Source of the DNA: Paenibacillus xylanilyticus
Lineage (GTDB): Bacteria > Bacillota > Bacilli > Paenibacillales > Paenibacillaceae
Assembly (NCBI RefSeq): GCF_009664365.1
Contig: NZ_CP044310.1
Span: 2,615,001-2,679,000 of the forward strand
Length of the DNA stretch: 64,000 nt
Reading direction: 5' to 3'
The notes under the pieces were generated by a model. The model was not told the DNA's origin. It did no database searches and worked only from the letters and a program-made list of their open reading frames with translations. Of this stretch, positions 8,336 to 16,773 are shown in pieces. Both the position numbers and the translations under genes were made by a program. Position 1 is the first letter of the stretch; every line of letters begins with the position of its first letter.

Positions 8336-8532
8336 AAAAGTATAATCGAATATCCACACTTGAACGGAGAGGGCAGAAGAACTGGAAAAGCGGAGCGGTC
8401 GCATTTATCACCGGATTTCCCCTATAACAAGGGATTGAAAAATCTGGGGATAACAGCGATTGAAAGTTTTCTGACTTTGGAGTTCTCTTGTGTGGATTCA
8501 ATTTTTTACTTTTCAAGAAAGGAATGAGTGAA

Positions 8533-8991
8533 ATGAAACATCCTTTTCATCTGAAAGCCGTATGGAACGGTGGACGTAACAGTGAAGGAACAATTGATGC
8601 GGGAGGATTAAAATCGGTCATATCCATTCCTCAGGAGATGGGGGGGCCAGGTACAGGAACCAATCCGGATGAAATGCTGCTGGGTGCAGCCTCCACCTGT
8701 TATCTAATTACCCTGGCGGCCATGCTGGAACGCTCGGATATTACACCGCATGAGCTGACACTGGAGTCGGAAGCAACGGTGGATGTCACCAATAATATTT
8801 TTACGTATGAACGAATTGTGCATCGCCCACGCATTGTGCTTCAGTCTAACGCAACAGAGGCTGAGCTGACCAAAGCGGATCGACTTGCACATAAAGCAGA
8901 AGAGTCATGTATGATATCAAGAGCGGTCGCAGGGAATGTAACCATCGAAACGCAGCCTGTCATTGTCACAGCTGATGTTAAAACAGTCTAA
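8533..8991 (+). CDS. OsmC/Ohr-family peroxide-detoxifying protein
   Basis: 152-aa cytoplasmic protein of the OsmC superfamily, thiol-dependent reductases of organic hydroperoxides. Two Cys are placed as in the family: one in LGAASTCYLITLAAML (about residue 55, start of the long helix) and one in EESCMISRAV (about 122). NPDEMLLGA is the usual preceding motif. ATG 8533 was chosen because AAAGGA sits 9 bp upstream; the ATG at 8524 would overlap that site. It closely resembles the SACOL1771-type branch (from memory). It lies downstream of a DeoR gene with a 197-bp gap that shows no promoter I can define. Confidence 0.85.
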   Translation: MKHPFHLKAVWNGGRNSEGTIDAGGLKSVISIPQEMGGPGTGTNPDEMLLGAASTCYLITLAAMLERSDITPHELTLESEATVDVTNNIFTYERIVHRPRIVLQSNATEAELTKADRLAHKAEESCMISRAVAGNVTIETQPVIVTADVKTV

Positions 8992-9047
8992 AAGAAATGA
9001 AGAGACAGCGCGAGCCGTCATTTGTGTAAAATAAGGGGAAGTTCGGT

Positions 9048-9638
9048 ATGAATTCACAGAAAAGCAAAGCGAACCGATTCGCGCGTTTGACGCGTGCGTT
9101 GAAGCTGAATTTTCTTAAATTGTTACGTGCTCCAGGAGGAGCACATAAGGTTTCCACCGGATTTGCGATCGGCTTTGGTCTCGAATTGATCGTTATCTCC
9201 ACGGCATCACTGATCTATCTCGTGTTTTACCCCATTGTGCGTTTGTCTGGCGGTTCACTTCCGGCTGCCATCGTGGGCAATGTGATCGGAAAACTGACCT
9301 TTCTGCCGATTCTGCTCATGCCGCTAGCCAAGCAGATCGGGTCATGGATATTGCCAGCGCACAGCATGGGACAGGGCCCAGTGCACGAGAGTGCCTTCAT
9401 GGAGCTGTTTCGAGGCAATTGGTCTGCGCTGAGCGAACTATTGCTGGGTGGGCTTGATATCCTCGCAGGCATGTCTGTCTTTGGCGTAATCCTGGGGTTC
9501 ATTTCGTATTTTGTGGTCAAATTCTTCTATGTCAGAGCTCTCCGGCGTCGCCATGAACGAAGATTGGAGAAGCGCCGCCTTGCGGCGATGTCTCCTGGGC
9601 CAGCACCCGTGCTTATCCGGAAGACATCACAATCATAA
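9048..9638 (+). CDS. DUF2062 membrane protein
   Basis: 196-aa protein. After a basic N-terminus it shows LLRAPGGAHKVSTGFAIGFG, the entry motif of DUF2062 proteins (usually 'sP..iAlGfaiGvf'), then hydrophobic segments at about 45-68, 75-95 and 140-165 and a very basic Arg-rich tail. It is an inner-membrane protein of unknown role. AAGGGGAAG precedes ATG. Its 3' end overlaps the 3' end of the convergent transporter gene by 26 bp, so no separate terminator fits between them. Confidence 0.8.
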   Translation: MNSQKSKANRFARLTRALKLNFLKLLRAPGGAHKVSTGFAIGFGLELIVISTASLIYLVFYPIVRLSGGSLPAAIVGNVIGKLTFLPILLMPLAKQIGSWILPAHSMGQGPVHESAFMELFRGNWSALSELLLGGLDILAGMSVFGVILGFISYFVVKFFYVRALRRRHERRLEKRRLAAMSPGPAPVLIRKTSQS

Positions 9639-10545
9639 CTGGCAGAATGACCATGGATGCGGCGGTTGTCCATAGAATGCAGCGGGATACAAATTGCGGT
9701 GAGGCATTGAATTGTTCAGCCAAAATTACTGCGTTTACTGCCGTCGGCATGGATGCCAGAATCAGCAGTACACTAAATAAAGTGCCCTCGACCTGAAGTG
9801 CGGTCAAGATCAGGTAAGATAGTACCGGCGCCGCAGCGAGACGCACGACAAGTCCAGTCCAGAATGCACGCCGTACATTAGGCTGCCATGGCTCAGCGGA
9901 ACCGCGTGGTCGTAACATCTGTGCACCCAATATGGCAAGCACAACTGGGGAATACCCCGCTGCAAGCATCGCGATGCCACCATCCAGAGCTTCAGGAAGA
10001 CGGATACCGGTGGACCGTAGAACGATTGCAATGACTGCGGCATAAATGGACGGCATACGGAATACGGACAAAATGGCATGTTTGACCGTGAATTCCGACC
10101 TGGCTGCAAAGAAGATCCCGACCGTATTCACAATAATCATCTGTCCGATCACATAGACCGAGGCCTTGTCCAACCCCAGTTGTCCAAAGGCAAGCAAAAC
10201 GAGCGGGAGCCCGTAATTCACACAGTTTGTAAACGTGGAGACAAGGGTGAGTCCTGCTTTTTCGCTTGCACCCAGGTGGAAGATCCGGCTTAATAGTTCG
10301 GCCAGCGCCCATAACGCGATCAGATTAATAATGGAAAACCAGAACGTACCTGTGACGTCCGTCCAGGTAATTTCGGCATGCAGCAGCGTATCAAAGATAA
10401 GCGCAGGGCTCAGAATATAGAGGGAGAAGGTTGATAGTGACCGGGTATCCCAATTTTTGAACCGCTTTAGCAGAATGCCTCCGATGACTGGCAGGGATAT
10501 GGGCAAAAAAACATGATACAACGTAAGCAGAAATGATTGCAGCAA
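9613..10545 (-). CDS. AEC-family (auxin efflux carrier-type) transporter
   Basis: 310-aa integral membrane protein with about ten hydrophobic segments spread over the full length in two halves, as in bacterial AEC permeases that export or take up small organic acids such as malate. Recognisable pieces are the early VFLPISLPVIGGILLKR, a central TFTNCVNYGLPLVLLAFG and a late SMPTAVNAVILAEQF, which match the conserved half-repeats with unwound Asn/Pro elements. The start is TTG at 10545, with AAAGGA 10 bp upstream. The substrate cannot be told from sequence. It is monocistronic and convergent with the DUF2062 gene. Confidence 0.85.
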   Translation of the reverse strand: MLQSFLLTLYHVFLPISLPVIGGILLKRFKNWDTRSLSTFSLYILSPALIFDTLLHAEITWTDVTGTFWFSIINLIALWALAELLSRIFHLGASEKAGLTLVSTFTNCVNYGLPLVLLAFGQLGLDKASVYVIGQMIIVNTVGIFFAARSEFTVKHAILSVFRMPSIYAAVIAIVLRSTGIRLPEALDGGIAMLAAGYSPVVLAILGAQMLRPRGSAEPWQPNVRRAFWTGLVVRLAAAPVLSYLILTALQVEGTLFSVLLILASMPTAVNAVILAEQFNASPQFVSRCILWTTAASMVILPVMIVMSSG

Positions 10546-10759
10546 CCGAATTCAGTCCTTTCATGATGAAAAACCTATCTAATCATAGCAGAAGTTGTCC
10601 TGGATCGTGAATGGATACCCGCATGATATTTCTCCAATAACGTGCTTGAGCCCCTGTAGGTTGAGCGTGAAGAGGGGTGACGGATTGCTATTTTGATATG
10701 GCAGATTTATTATAGAAGAGGTGCAGCTAGACTACATACACATAGAGGAGGAAACTGTA

Positions 10760-11842
10760 ATGAGTGAATCAAAACGCTTGCTCGTATTGGTCGGCTCTTA
10801 TGCCGAAGCGGAAAATGAGGGCATTTACGCATATGAATTGAATGAGGATACAGGCAGCTTAAGCAAGCTGGACGGCATCGCGGGTGTGAAAAACCCAACG
10901 TTTGTAAACGTTAATGCCGAAAACAACAAAGTGTATGCGATTGGGGAAGCTGTGTCTCCAGAGGGAAACAAAATGTCCGAAGCGGTTGCTCTGAACATTG
11001 ATCCTTCCACAGGGAAACTATCCTTACTTAATCGTAATGATTCCATCTCAGCTCCACCATGTCATATCCAGCGCGATCCTTCAGGACGTTACCTGATCCT
11101 TTCCAGCTATCACGGTGGACTGGTAGGTCTGCAATCGCTGACGGATAACGGCGAAGTCGGAGCACTTTTGGACGAGAAAAAACATGAGGGTAAAGGTGCA
11201 CATCCAGAGCGTCAGGACAAGCCTCACGTTCACTCTGCTTTCTTCAGCCCGGATGGCAAATACATGATGGTACAGGATTTGGGTGCTGACAAGATTGCCA
11301 TCTACACAATCGATGCTGACAACAATGAGCTTGTTCTGCATAGCGAAACAAAAACCCATGCAGGAGCAGGTCCGCGTCACTTGGCGTTCCATCCGAATGG
11401 CCAGTTCGCTTATGTGATTAACGAAGTGGATTCTTCCATTACGTCTTACCGTTATGATGCAGCAGCAGGTACACTGACTGAAGTATCCACTGTATCGACC
11501 TTGCCGGATGGCTATGAAGGCGCTGAAAATACAACTGCTGAAATTACCGTATCGAATGATGGCCGTTTTGTATACGGATCAAACCGTGGACATGACAGCA
11601 TCGTAGTATTTGCAGCAGACGCTGAAACAGGACATTTGAAACTGGTAGAACACGTTTCTGCAGAAGGTGAACATCCACGTCACTTTGCATTGACACCGAA
11701 CGGTAAATTGCTCATAGCAGCCAACCGTGATACCAACAACATCGTTACGTTCACTGTAGATCAAGAAAGCGGACGTCTGAAATACACAGGACATAGTACA
11801 GGTGCATCCAAGCCGGTATGTGTAAAACCCGTTTATTTCTAA
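10760..11842 (+). CDS. Lactonase family protein (Pgl-type seven-bladed propeller)
   Basis: 360-aa cytoplasmic beta-propeller of the 6-phosphogluconolactonase (YkgB/Pgl) type, expected to hydrolyse 6-phosphogluconolactone or a related sugar lactone. Repeating blade motifs include NPTFVNVN, PCHIQRDPSGRYLILSSYH, PHVHSAFFSPDGKY, GPRHLAFHPNGQFAYVINE and HPRHFALTPNGKLL. The conserved His/Arg residues (PRH) line the central pocket in this family. ATG 10760 is preceded by a strong AGAGGAGG site; the longer frame from 10721 contains that site and is rejected. A clean terminator follows. Confidence 0.88.
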   Translation: MSESKRLLVLVGSYAEAENEGIYAYELNEDTGSLSKLDGIAGVKNPTFVNVNAENNKVYAIGEAVSPEGNKMSEAVALNIDPSTGKLSLLNRNDSISAPPCHIQRDPSGRYLILSSYHGGLVGLQSLTDNGEVGALLDEKKHEGKGAHPERQDKPHVHSAFFSPDGKYMMVQDLGADKIAIYTIDADNNELVLHSETKTHAGAGPRHLAFHPNGQFAYVINEVDSSITSYRYDAAAGTLTEVSTVSTLPDGYEGAENTTAEITVSNDGRFVYGSNRGHDSIVVFAADAETGHLKLVEHVSAEGEHPRHFALTPNGKLLIAANRDTNNIVTFTVDQESGRLKYTGHSTGASKPVCVKPVYF

Positions 11843-11882
11843 ACCGAATATAGATCCAGTTGTACATGCTTAGATACATGAA

Positions 11883-11913
11883 AAAATACCCTGCCATATG
11901 GCAGGGTATTTTT
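11883..11913 (+). terminator. Rho-independent terminator after lactonase gene
   Basis: AAATACCCTGCC-ATAT-GGCAGGGTATTTTT. The symmetric A and T runs allow action in both directions. Confidence 0.88.
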
Positions 11914-12197
11914 AATGATATTGAGGAAAAAGTTTGTTTTCGCTACTTCTCTACAGAGTGTTCCTGAATTGATTTTGCTCATTATGCTTCATATAACAAC
12001 ATTAATGAATCAATAGTATCGTGCAGGTAACTACCTGACTTCAAAGTGCGTACTTCCTGAATGGAAAGTCAGCCTCTACAATGAATGAGTAGCCAAAATA
12101 AACGTTGCATGCATCTGAAGAGGCTGATTGGTGCAGGATAATATTTAGAATCCTATATAGCAATACACATACTTGAACAACAAAGGAGAAATGAATC
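11914..12197. promoter_or_regulatory. Leader/control region of hxlAB
   Basis: No gene. It contains an inverted repeat CAGGTA-AC-TACCTG (12024-12037). Two similar direct elements also occur: GTAACTACCTGA near 12028 and GTACTTCCTGA near 12050, about 22 bp apart, and TTCCTGAAT recurs at 11961 and 12054. HxlR of B. subtilis activates hxlAB from tandem direct repeats upstream of the promoter, so these repeats are candidates. The exact -35/-10 boxes are unclear. Confidence 0.45.
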
Positions 12198-12830
12198 ATG
12201 AAATTGCAACTCGCACTTGATCTGGTAAATATTCCTGAAGGTATCGCACTCGTTAAAGAAGTGGAACAATATATCGATATCGTCGAGATTGGTACACCAA
12301 TCGTTATTAATGAAGGCTTGCACGCCGTAAAAGCGATGAAGGAAGCATTCCCTAATTTGCAAGTTCTTGCAGACCTCAAAATTATGGACGCTGGTGGTTA
12401 TGAAATCATGAAAGCAGCTGAAGCTGGTGCGGATCTGATCACTGTGCTTGGAGCAACCAATGACAGTACGATCAAAGGTGCAGTCGCAGAAGCGAAGAAA
12501 CAAAACAAACAAGTTCTTGTGGACATGATCAACGTGCCTAACCTTGAACAACGTGCCCGTGAAGTGGATTCGCTTGGCGTAGATTACATCTGTGTACACA
12601 CAGGATATGACCTGCAAGCTGAAGGACAAAGCCCGTTCGAAGATCTGCAAACAATCAAAGCTGCTGTGAAAAACGCAAAAACGGCTGTAGCTGGTGGCAT
12701 CAAGCTGGAAACATTGCCTGAAGTGATCAAAGCACAACCGGATCTGGTCATTGTAGGCGGCGGAATCACTGGACAAGAAGACAAAGCCAAAGTTGCGGCT
12801 GAAATGCAACGTCTTGTTCAACAAGGGTAA
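12198..12830 (+). CDS. hxlA: 3-hexulose-6-phosphate synthase
   Basis: 210-aa cytoplasmic TIM-barrel enzyme of the orotidine-phosphate-decarboxylase superfamily. It condenses formaldehyde with ribulose 5-phosphate to give D-arabino-3-hexulose 6-phosphate, the first step of the RuMP pathway. Key pieces: LQLALDLV at strand 1, VEIGTPIVINEG, the metal/phosphate motif LADLKIMDAG, DMINVPNLEQRA, CVHTGYD and the phosphate-binding GGIKLETLPEV / IVGGGITGQEDK. Length matches B. subtilis HxlA. AAAGGAGAAA precedes ATG. hxlB follows after 4 bp, so the pair is one operon. In non-methylotrophs its job is formaldehyde detoxification. Confidence 0.95.
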   Translation: MKLQLALDLVNIPEGIALVKEVEQYIDIVEIGTPIVINEGLHAVKAMKEAFPNLQVLADLKIMDAGGYEIMKAAEAGADLITVLGATNDSTIKGAVAEAKKQNKQVLVDMINVPNLEQRAREVDSLGVDYICVHTGYDLQAEGQSPFEDLQTIKAAVKNAKTAVAGGIKLETLPEVIKAQPDLVIVGGGITGQEDKAKVAAEMQRLVQQG

Positions 12831-12834
12831 CCGA

Positions 12835-13398
12835 ATGAGCAGCAGACAATACGCAGCTGACATTCTCAAGGAGCTGGAACGTACACTAAGCCAGATCGAC
12901 GATTCGGAGATGCAGGCGATGGCTGAGCATATTTTGAATGCTGAACAGATTTTTGTGGCAGGTGCCGGACGCTCCGGACTAATGGGGAAAGCTTTTGCCA
13001 TGAGATTGATGCAGATGGGACTCCGGGTATTTGTCGTCGGGGAGACTGTCACACCAGGCATCAGTCCGAAGGATTTTCTTTTGTTATGCTCGGGTTCGGG
13101 AGAAACAGGCAGTCTGGCGGCGATGGCTCAAAAGGCCAGTAAAGCTGGGGCTCCTGTCGGTCTGATCACGATCAAGCCGGAGTCCACCATTGGTCAATTG
13201 GCCAGCACCGTCGTTCGTTTGCCTGCATCTGCGAAAGAGGACACGGCAACGTCAGGCGCAGCAGTCACGATTCAGCCGATGGGTTCGCTTTTTGAACAAG
13301 GATTGCTGCTTGCTATGGATGCTTTGGTACTCACGTTGATGGAAAAGAAAGAGATGAGCGGGGCGGACATGTTTGGCCGTCACGCGAATTTGGAATAG
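12835..13398 (+). CDS. hxlB: 6-phospho-3-hexuloisomerase
   Basis: 187-aa SIS-domain isomerase converting hexulose 6-phosphate to fructose 6-phosphate, the second RuMP step. The sugar-isomerase motifs are AEQIFVAGAGRSGLMGKAF (phosphate loop, residues about 36-55), FVVGETVTPGI, LLCSGSGETGSL and the C-terminal FEQGLLLAMDALVLTLMEK. The ATG at 12835 sits 4 bp after the hxlA stop, with AAGGG overlapping the end of hxlA; the upstream frame start at 12793 lies inside hxlA and is rejected. A terminator follows within 35 bp. Confidence 0.95.
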   Translation: MSSRQYAADILKELERTLSQIDDSEMQAMAEHILNAEQIFVAGAGRSGLMGKAFAMRLMQMGLRVFVVGETVTPGISPKDFLLLCSGSGETGSLAAMAQKASKAGAPVGLITIKPESTIGQLASTVVRLPASAKEDTATSGAAVTIQPMGSLFEQGLLLAMDALVLTLMEKKEMSGADMFGRHANLE

Positions 13399-13428
13399 AA
13401 TATCGCTCATAGATCTTAATGCAAAACA

Positions 13429-13475
13429 TAGGCAGGACCGGTCCCTTATATATAAGAGGGAAGCCGGTCCTTTCT
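13429..13475 (+). terminator. Terminator of hxlAB
   Basis: AGGACCGG near 13435 pairs with CCGGTCCT, followed by a short T-rich TTTCT tail. The loop itself contains a small TATATA hairpin. The A/T tails are modest, so efficiency is uncertain. Confidence 0.65.
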
Positions 13476-13602
13476 GTCATGCTTTTGACGGTGTAGATCA
13501 CGTTTCCTATGCATTCGGGTCATGCTGTAGTAGAATGAAGAGAAGCTATATCGAATAATGTACCTATTGATATAAGAATGTAAGTTAAGGGGGCTCGGAG
13601 CC

Positions 13603-13962
13603 ATGGCAGCCGAAGTCAAGGAACGGATAAATCTGAAAGAAATCAACTGTGAGAAAGAATTGACCCTTGCTGTTATTGGCGGCAAATGGAAACTTATTAT
13701 ATTGTGGCATCTGGGCCTGGAAGGAACCAAGCGATTCAGTGAATTGAAACGGTTGATCCCTCATATCACCCAAAAAATGCTGACAAACCAGCTTCGGGAG
13801 CTGGAGGAAGATCGGCTGATTGAGCGAAAGGTTTATGCAGAAGTCCCTCCTCGGGTAGAATACAGCTTGACGGACCATGGACATAGTCTGATGCCAGTCC
13901 TGCGAGCCATGTACGATTGGGGCAAAAATTACGGTGAAAATGTAATCTGGAAATCAGAATAA
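13603..13962 (+). CDS. hxlR: HxlR-family transcriptional regulator
   Basis: 119-aa winged-helix regulator. The family signature is complete: Cys near residue 16 in [42 protein letters not shown] as recognition helix, and [13 protein letters not shown] for the wing. The N-terminal Cys is the redox/electrophile-sensing position in relatives such as YodB and HypR, and HxlR itself responds to formaldehyde. AAGGGGG precedes ATG. It lies 204 bp downstream of hxlB on the same strand, separated by a terminator. In B. subtilis hxlR is divergent and upstream, so the order is changed. Its role as activator of hxlAB is inferred from linkage. Confidence 0.85.
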   Translation: MAAEVKERINLKEINCEKELTLAVIGGKWKLIILWHLGLEGTKRFSELKRLIPHITQKMLTNQLRELEEDRLIERKVYAEVPPRVEYSLTDHGHSLMPVLRAMYDWGKNYGENVIWKSE

Positions 13963-13988
13963 GTCAGAGTCAAATAACCTAAGTCAAC

Positions 13989-14036
13989 TAAACCGCCGAG
14001 GTATGGAATATTTCCACACCTTAGCGGTTTATTTTG
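13989..14036 (+). terminator. Rho-independent terminator after hxlR
   Basis: AAACCGCCGAGGTATGG pairs imperfectly with CCACACCTTAGCGGTTT and is followed by ATTTTGATT. Confidence 0.75.
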
Positions 14037-14141
14037 ATTCAGCTTGAACCAAAAGTCTCAATTTGGGAGATGTCAGGTATAAACGGTCGTAATATGATAC
14101 GATGAGAGATATTGGAAATGCAAGGAGGAGGACATATACAG

Positions 14142-15944
14142 ATGGAAAAAATACGTACACGCGACGAGGTAAGCCAGGAGTCGACATGGAATCTGACCGA
14201 TTTGTTTGGGACTGATGCGGAGTGGGAACAGGAACTCAGATCACTTCCAGAAGCAGCTGTCGATATTGAAACGTTCAAAGGACGTCTGGGCGAAGGTGCA
14301 GAACAGCTGCTGGCTTGTCTGGACGCTCGTGAAGCACTTCAGGAACGGATTGTGAAGACCGCATCCTACGCACGACTGAAACAATCAGAGGATAGTACCA
14401 ATCCGGTAAACATTGAGAACTCGGCCAAAGCGGGAGATATCCTATCTTCTCTGTCGTCTTCCTTGTCTTTTGTCAATTCGGAAATTGCGGATCTTCCCGA
14501 GGGTACAGTGGAACGTTATATTGAAGAACTTCCCGGACTGGAGCCTTATGCTCGCAGCCTGAATCTTCTGCTTCAGGAAAAAGCACATCGTCTCTCACCG
14601 GAGACGGAAAAGGTGCTGGCTTCCCTCGGTGAAGTATTGGATTCGCCATACCGGATCTACCTCCGCGGTAAACTGGCAGACATGACTTTCGACGATGCGC
14701 TGGATGGAGATGACAACAACCGTCCACTCTCCTGGTCGTTCTATGAAAATAACTACGAAATGTCTTCCGATACCAAGCTGCGCCGTTCTGCTTATGCAGC
14801 CTTTAGCTCCAAGCTTAACGATTACAAAAATACTTTTGCCGAAGGTTATGCAACCGAAGTAAAGAAACAGGTTGTTCTATCCAGGCTTCGCGGTTACGAC
14901 GACGTCACCGATATGCTGCTTAGCCCGCAGCAAGTTAGCAAAGAGATGTACAACAATATCCTGGATATCATTCAACAGGAGTTGGCACCGCATATGCGCA
15001 AACTTGCGGCTCTCAAGAAACGCGAGCTGGGGCTGGACAAGCTTATGTTCTGCGATCTCAAGGCTCCACTGGACCCTGAATTCAGTCCGGCTATTACATA
15101 TGAGGAGGCCTGCACGCTCATCCGTGAAGCGCTTGCTGTGCTTGGACCCGAATACGGCGAAATTGTGGAGCGGGCATTCAGCGAACGTTGGGTGGATTAC
15201 GCAGATAATGCCGGCAAGTCAACGGGTGCTTTCTGTTCATCCATTTACGGCGCGCATTCATATATCCTTATCTCATGGGCTAACAATATGCGCGGTGCGT
15301 TTACGCTCGCTCATGAAGTCGGACATGCTGGACATTTCATGCTTGCCGGACGCTATCAGCGGATCACCAATACAAGGCCTTCTCTGTATTTCATCGAGGC
15401 ACCATCTACCATGAATGAAATGCTGCTGGCTGATCATCTGTTAAAACGCTCTGACAATCCAAGAATGCGTCGGTGGGTAATCTTGCAATTGCTCAACACG
15501 TATTATCATAACTTCGTAACCCATCTGCTTGAAGGTGAATTACAGCGCCAAGTATATGCACTTGCGACCAAGGATGAACCGATTACAGCCAAGCTGCTCA
15601 GTGAGCTGAAAGGAAACATTCTTTCCGCGTTCTGGGGTCCTGACCTGGTTGTAGATGAAGGGGCGAAGCTAACCTGGATGAGACAGCCTCATTACTATAT
15701 GGGTCTGTACCCTTACACCTATGCAGCTGGTTTGACGGCATCAACTGCAGCTGCCGGATTGATTCGCGAGGAAGGCCAGCCTGCCGTGGATCGCTGGCTC
15801 GAAGCATTAAAAGCAGGAGGTAGTCTGGCACCTCAAGAGCTCATGAAACTTGCGGGTGTGGACATGTCCGGACCTGAGCCGATTCGTGCAGCCGTGGCGT
15901 ATGTAGGCAATCTGGTTGATGAACTTGAACGTCTGTATTCCTAA
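14142..15944 (+). CDS. pepF: Oligoendopeptidase F-type M3 metallopeptidase
   Basis: 600-aa cytoplasmic zinc peptidase cleaving short oligopeptides. The N-terminal oligopeptidase-F helical domain (about 110-180) precedes the M3 catalytic domain. The zinc site is HEVGH at residues 391-395 in LAHEVGHAGHF; the third ligand should be the Glu in FIEAPSTMNE, about 25 residues on. A conserved tail with YYMGLYPYTYAAGL closes the active-site cleft. ATG 14142 is preceded by AAGGAGGAGG; the earlier in-frame ATG at 14112 overlaps no such site. It is a monocistronic gene with a terminator on either side. Confidence 0.93.
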   Translation: MEKIRTRDEVSQESTWNLTDLFGTDAEWEQELRSLPEAAVDIETFKGRLGEGAEQLLACLDAREALQERIVKTASYARLKQSEDSTNPVNIENSAKAGDILSSLSSSLSFVNSEIADLPEGTVERYIEELPGLEPYARSLNLLLQEKAHRLSPETEKVLASLGEVLDSPYRIYLRGKLADMTFDDALDGDDNNRPLSWSFYENNYEMSSDTKLRRSAYAAFSSKLNDYKNTFAEGYATEVKKQVVLSRLRGYDDVTDMLLSPQQVSKEMYNNILDIIQQELAPHMRKLAALKKRELGLDKLMFCDLKAPLDPEFSPAITYEEACTLIREALAVLGPEYGEIVERAFSERWVDYADNAGKSTGAFCSSIYGAHSYILISWANNMRGAFTLAHEVGHAGHFMLAGRYQRITNTRPSLYFIEAPSTMNEMLLADHLLKRSDNPRMRRWVILQLLNTYYHNFVTHLLEGELQRQVYALATKDEPITAKLLSELKGNILSAFWGPDLVVDEGAKLTWMRQPHYYMGLYPYTYAAGLTASTAAAGLIREEGQPAVDRWLEALKAGGSLAPQELMKLAGVDMSGPEPIRAAVAYVGNLVDELERLYS

Positions 15945-15987
15945 TTACGTTCATATAGTATACGGACAAGGCTAGTAAGGTTGTTCA

Positions 15988-16026
15988 CGTGCACCGTCTC
16001 CTTGGCAAGGGACGGTGCATTCTTAT
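15988..16026 (+). terminator. Rho-independent terminator after pepF
   Basis: TGCACCGTC / GACGGTGCA stem (loop TCCTTGGCAAGG can pair further), followed by TTCTTATTTT. Confidence 0.8.
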
Positions 16027-16053
16027 TTTGGAGCCGGAAAGGAACGATGATGA

Positions 16054-16569
16054 ATGACAACGATCAACATATCCTCATCGATGGGCAGATTAACCACAGA
16101 CGGCTTCGGTGTATTTGACGACATGAATAGTGTGCCGGGATTTGAGGGGAATCAGGGAGGTTTTTTTTCGGGATTTAATGAGTTTGGGGCCATGAGTGCA
16201 TTCGGATCCATATTTATTGGTGCTATATTTCTCATCATTGCATGTGTGATTGTGTACGCCATCATTTCAGGGGTTCGAACATGGTCTTCTAATAATGCAG
16301 CAGCACTGCTCACGCTGCACTGCACCGTGGTGGCGAAGAGAACCCAAGTTACCGGAGGAAGCGGAGATAGCAGTGCTTCCACCTGGTACTATGCAACCTT
16401 TCAACTTGATAACGGAGAACGTGTGGAACTGAACGTCGGCGGAAGCAACTACGGCATGCTGGTGGAAAATGACCAAGGCATGCTGACATACCAGGGCACA
16501 AGGTTCAAGCATTTCGAGAGAGATGTGCAGCCCCAGTCCGGTGTAAGCAATGGCCGCTTTTATACGTAA
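16054..16569 (+). CDS. DUF2500 membrane-anchored protein
   Basis: 171-aa protein with a polar Gly/Phe-rich N-terminus, one long hydrophobic helix (about 50-72) and a C-terminal DUF2500 domain. The domain is recognised from CTVVAKRTQV, STWYYATFQLDNG, ELNVGG, YGMLVENDQGMLTYQGTRF and HFER, which closely parallel E. coli YhhM. Its function is unknown; it is presumably a small beta-barrel-like domain exposed near the membrane. AAAGGA lies upstream of ATG 16054. It is monocistronic, with its own terminator. Confidence 0.85.
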   Translation: MTTINISSSMGRLTTDGFGVFDDMNSVPGFEGNQGGFFSGFNEFGAMSAFGSIFIGAIFLIIACVIVYAIISGVRTWSSNNAAALLTLHCTVVAKRTQVTGGSGDSSASTWYYATFQLDNGERVELNVGGSNYGMLVENDQGMLTYQGTRFKHFERDVQPQSGVSNGRFYT

Positions 16570-16588
16570 TCGAAACGCAATGCCAAAC

Positions 16589-16628
16589 ATAAGAACGACT
16601 TATCCATAGGATCAGGTCGTTTTTTTGT
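16589..16628 (+). terminator. Rho-independent terminator
   Basis: AACGAC / GTCGTT with an imperfect inner stem, followed by a run of seven T. Confidence 0.75.
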
Positions 16629-16652
16629 TGGGAAAGAACAAAACACAGGGTA

Positions 16653-16679
16653 TTCAAACGCTTACAACAGTGATATACT
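16653..16679 (+). promoter_or_regulatory. cre-like catabolite site at the rhaB promoter
   Basis: TTCAAACGCTTACA (16653-16666), read on the other strand, is TGTAAGCGTTTGAA, one mismatch from the CcpA cre consensus TGWAANCGNTNNCA. It lies just upstream of a -10-like TATACT (16674-16679), a position that would let CcpA block rhaB transcription when glucose is present. Confidence 0.6.
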
Positions 16680-16773
16680 CGAAAAATAAAGCTAAACAGT
16701 ATAAAACAAAAACAAACAAACAATTAAGTGCAGGTAAAAAGCAACATTTGTATAGAAAGGTTGGTGTAGGGCA

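Noticed and set aside
12153..13061. 302-codon minus-strand frame opposite hxlA/hxlB
   Set aside because: Antisense of two confirmed enzymes, Cys/Phe/Ser-rich, no start site.
14872..15414. 180-codon frame within pepF
   Set aside because: Overlaps the PepF catalytic domain in another frame; pepF has the HEVGH site and uninterrupted homology.
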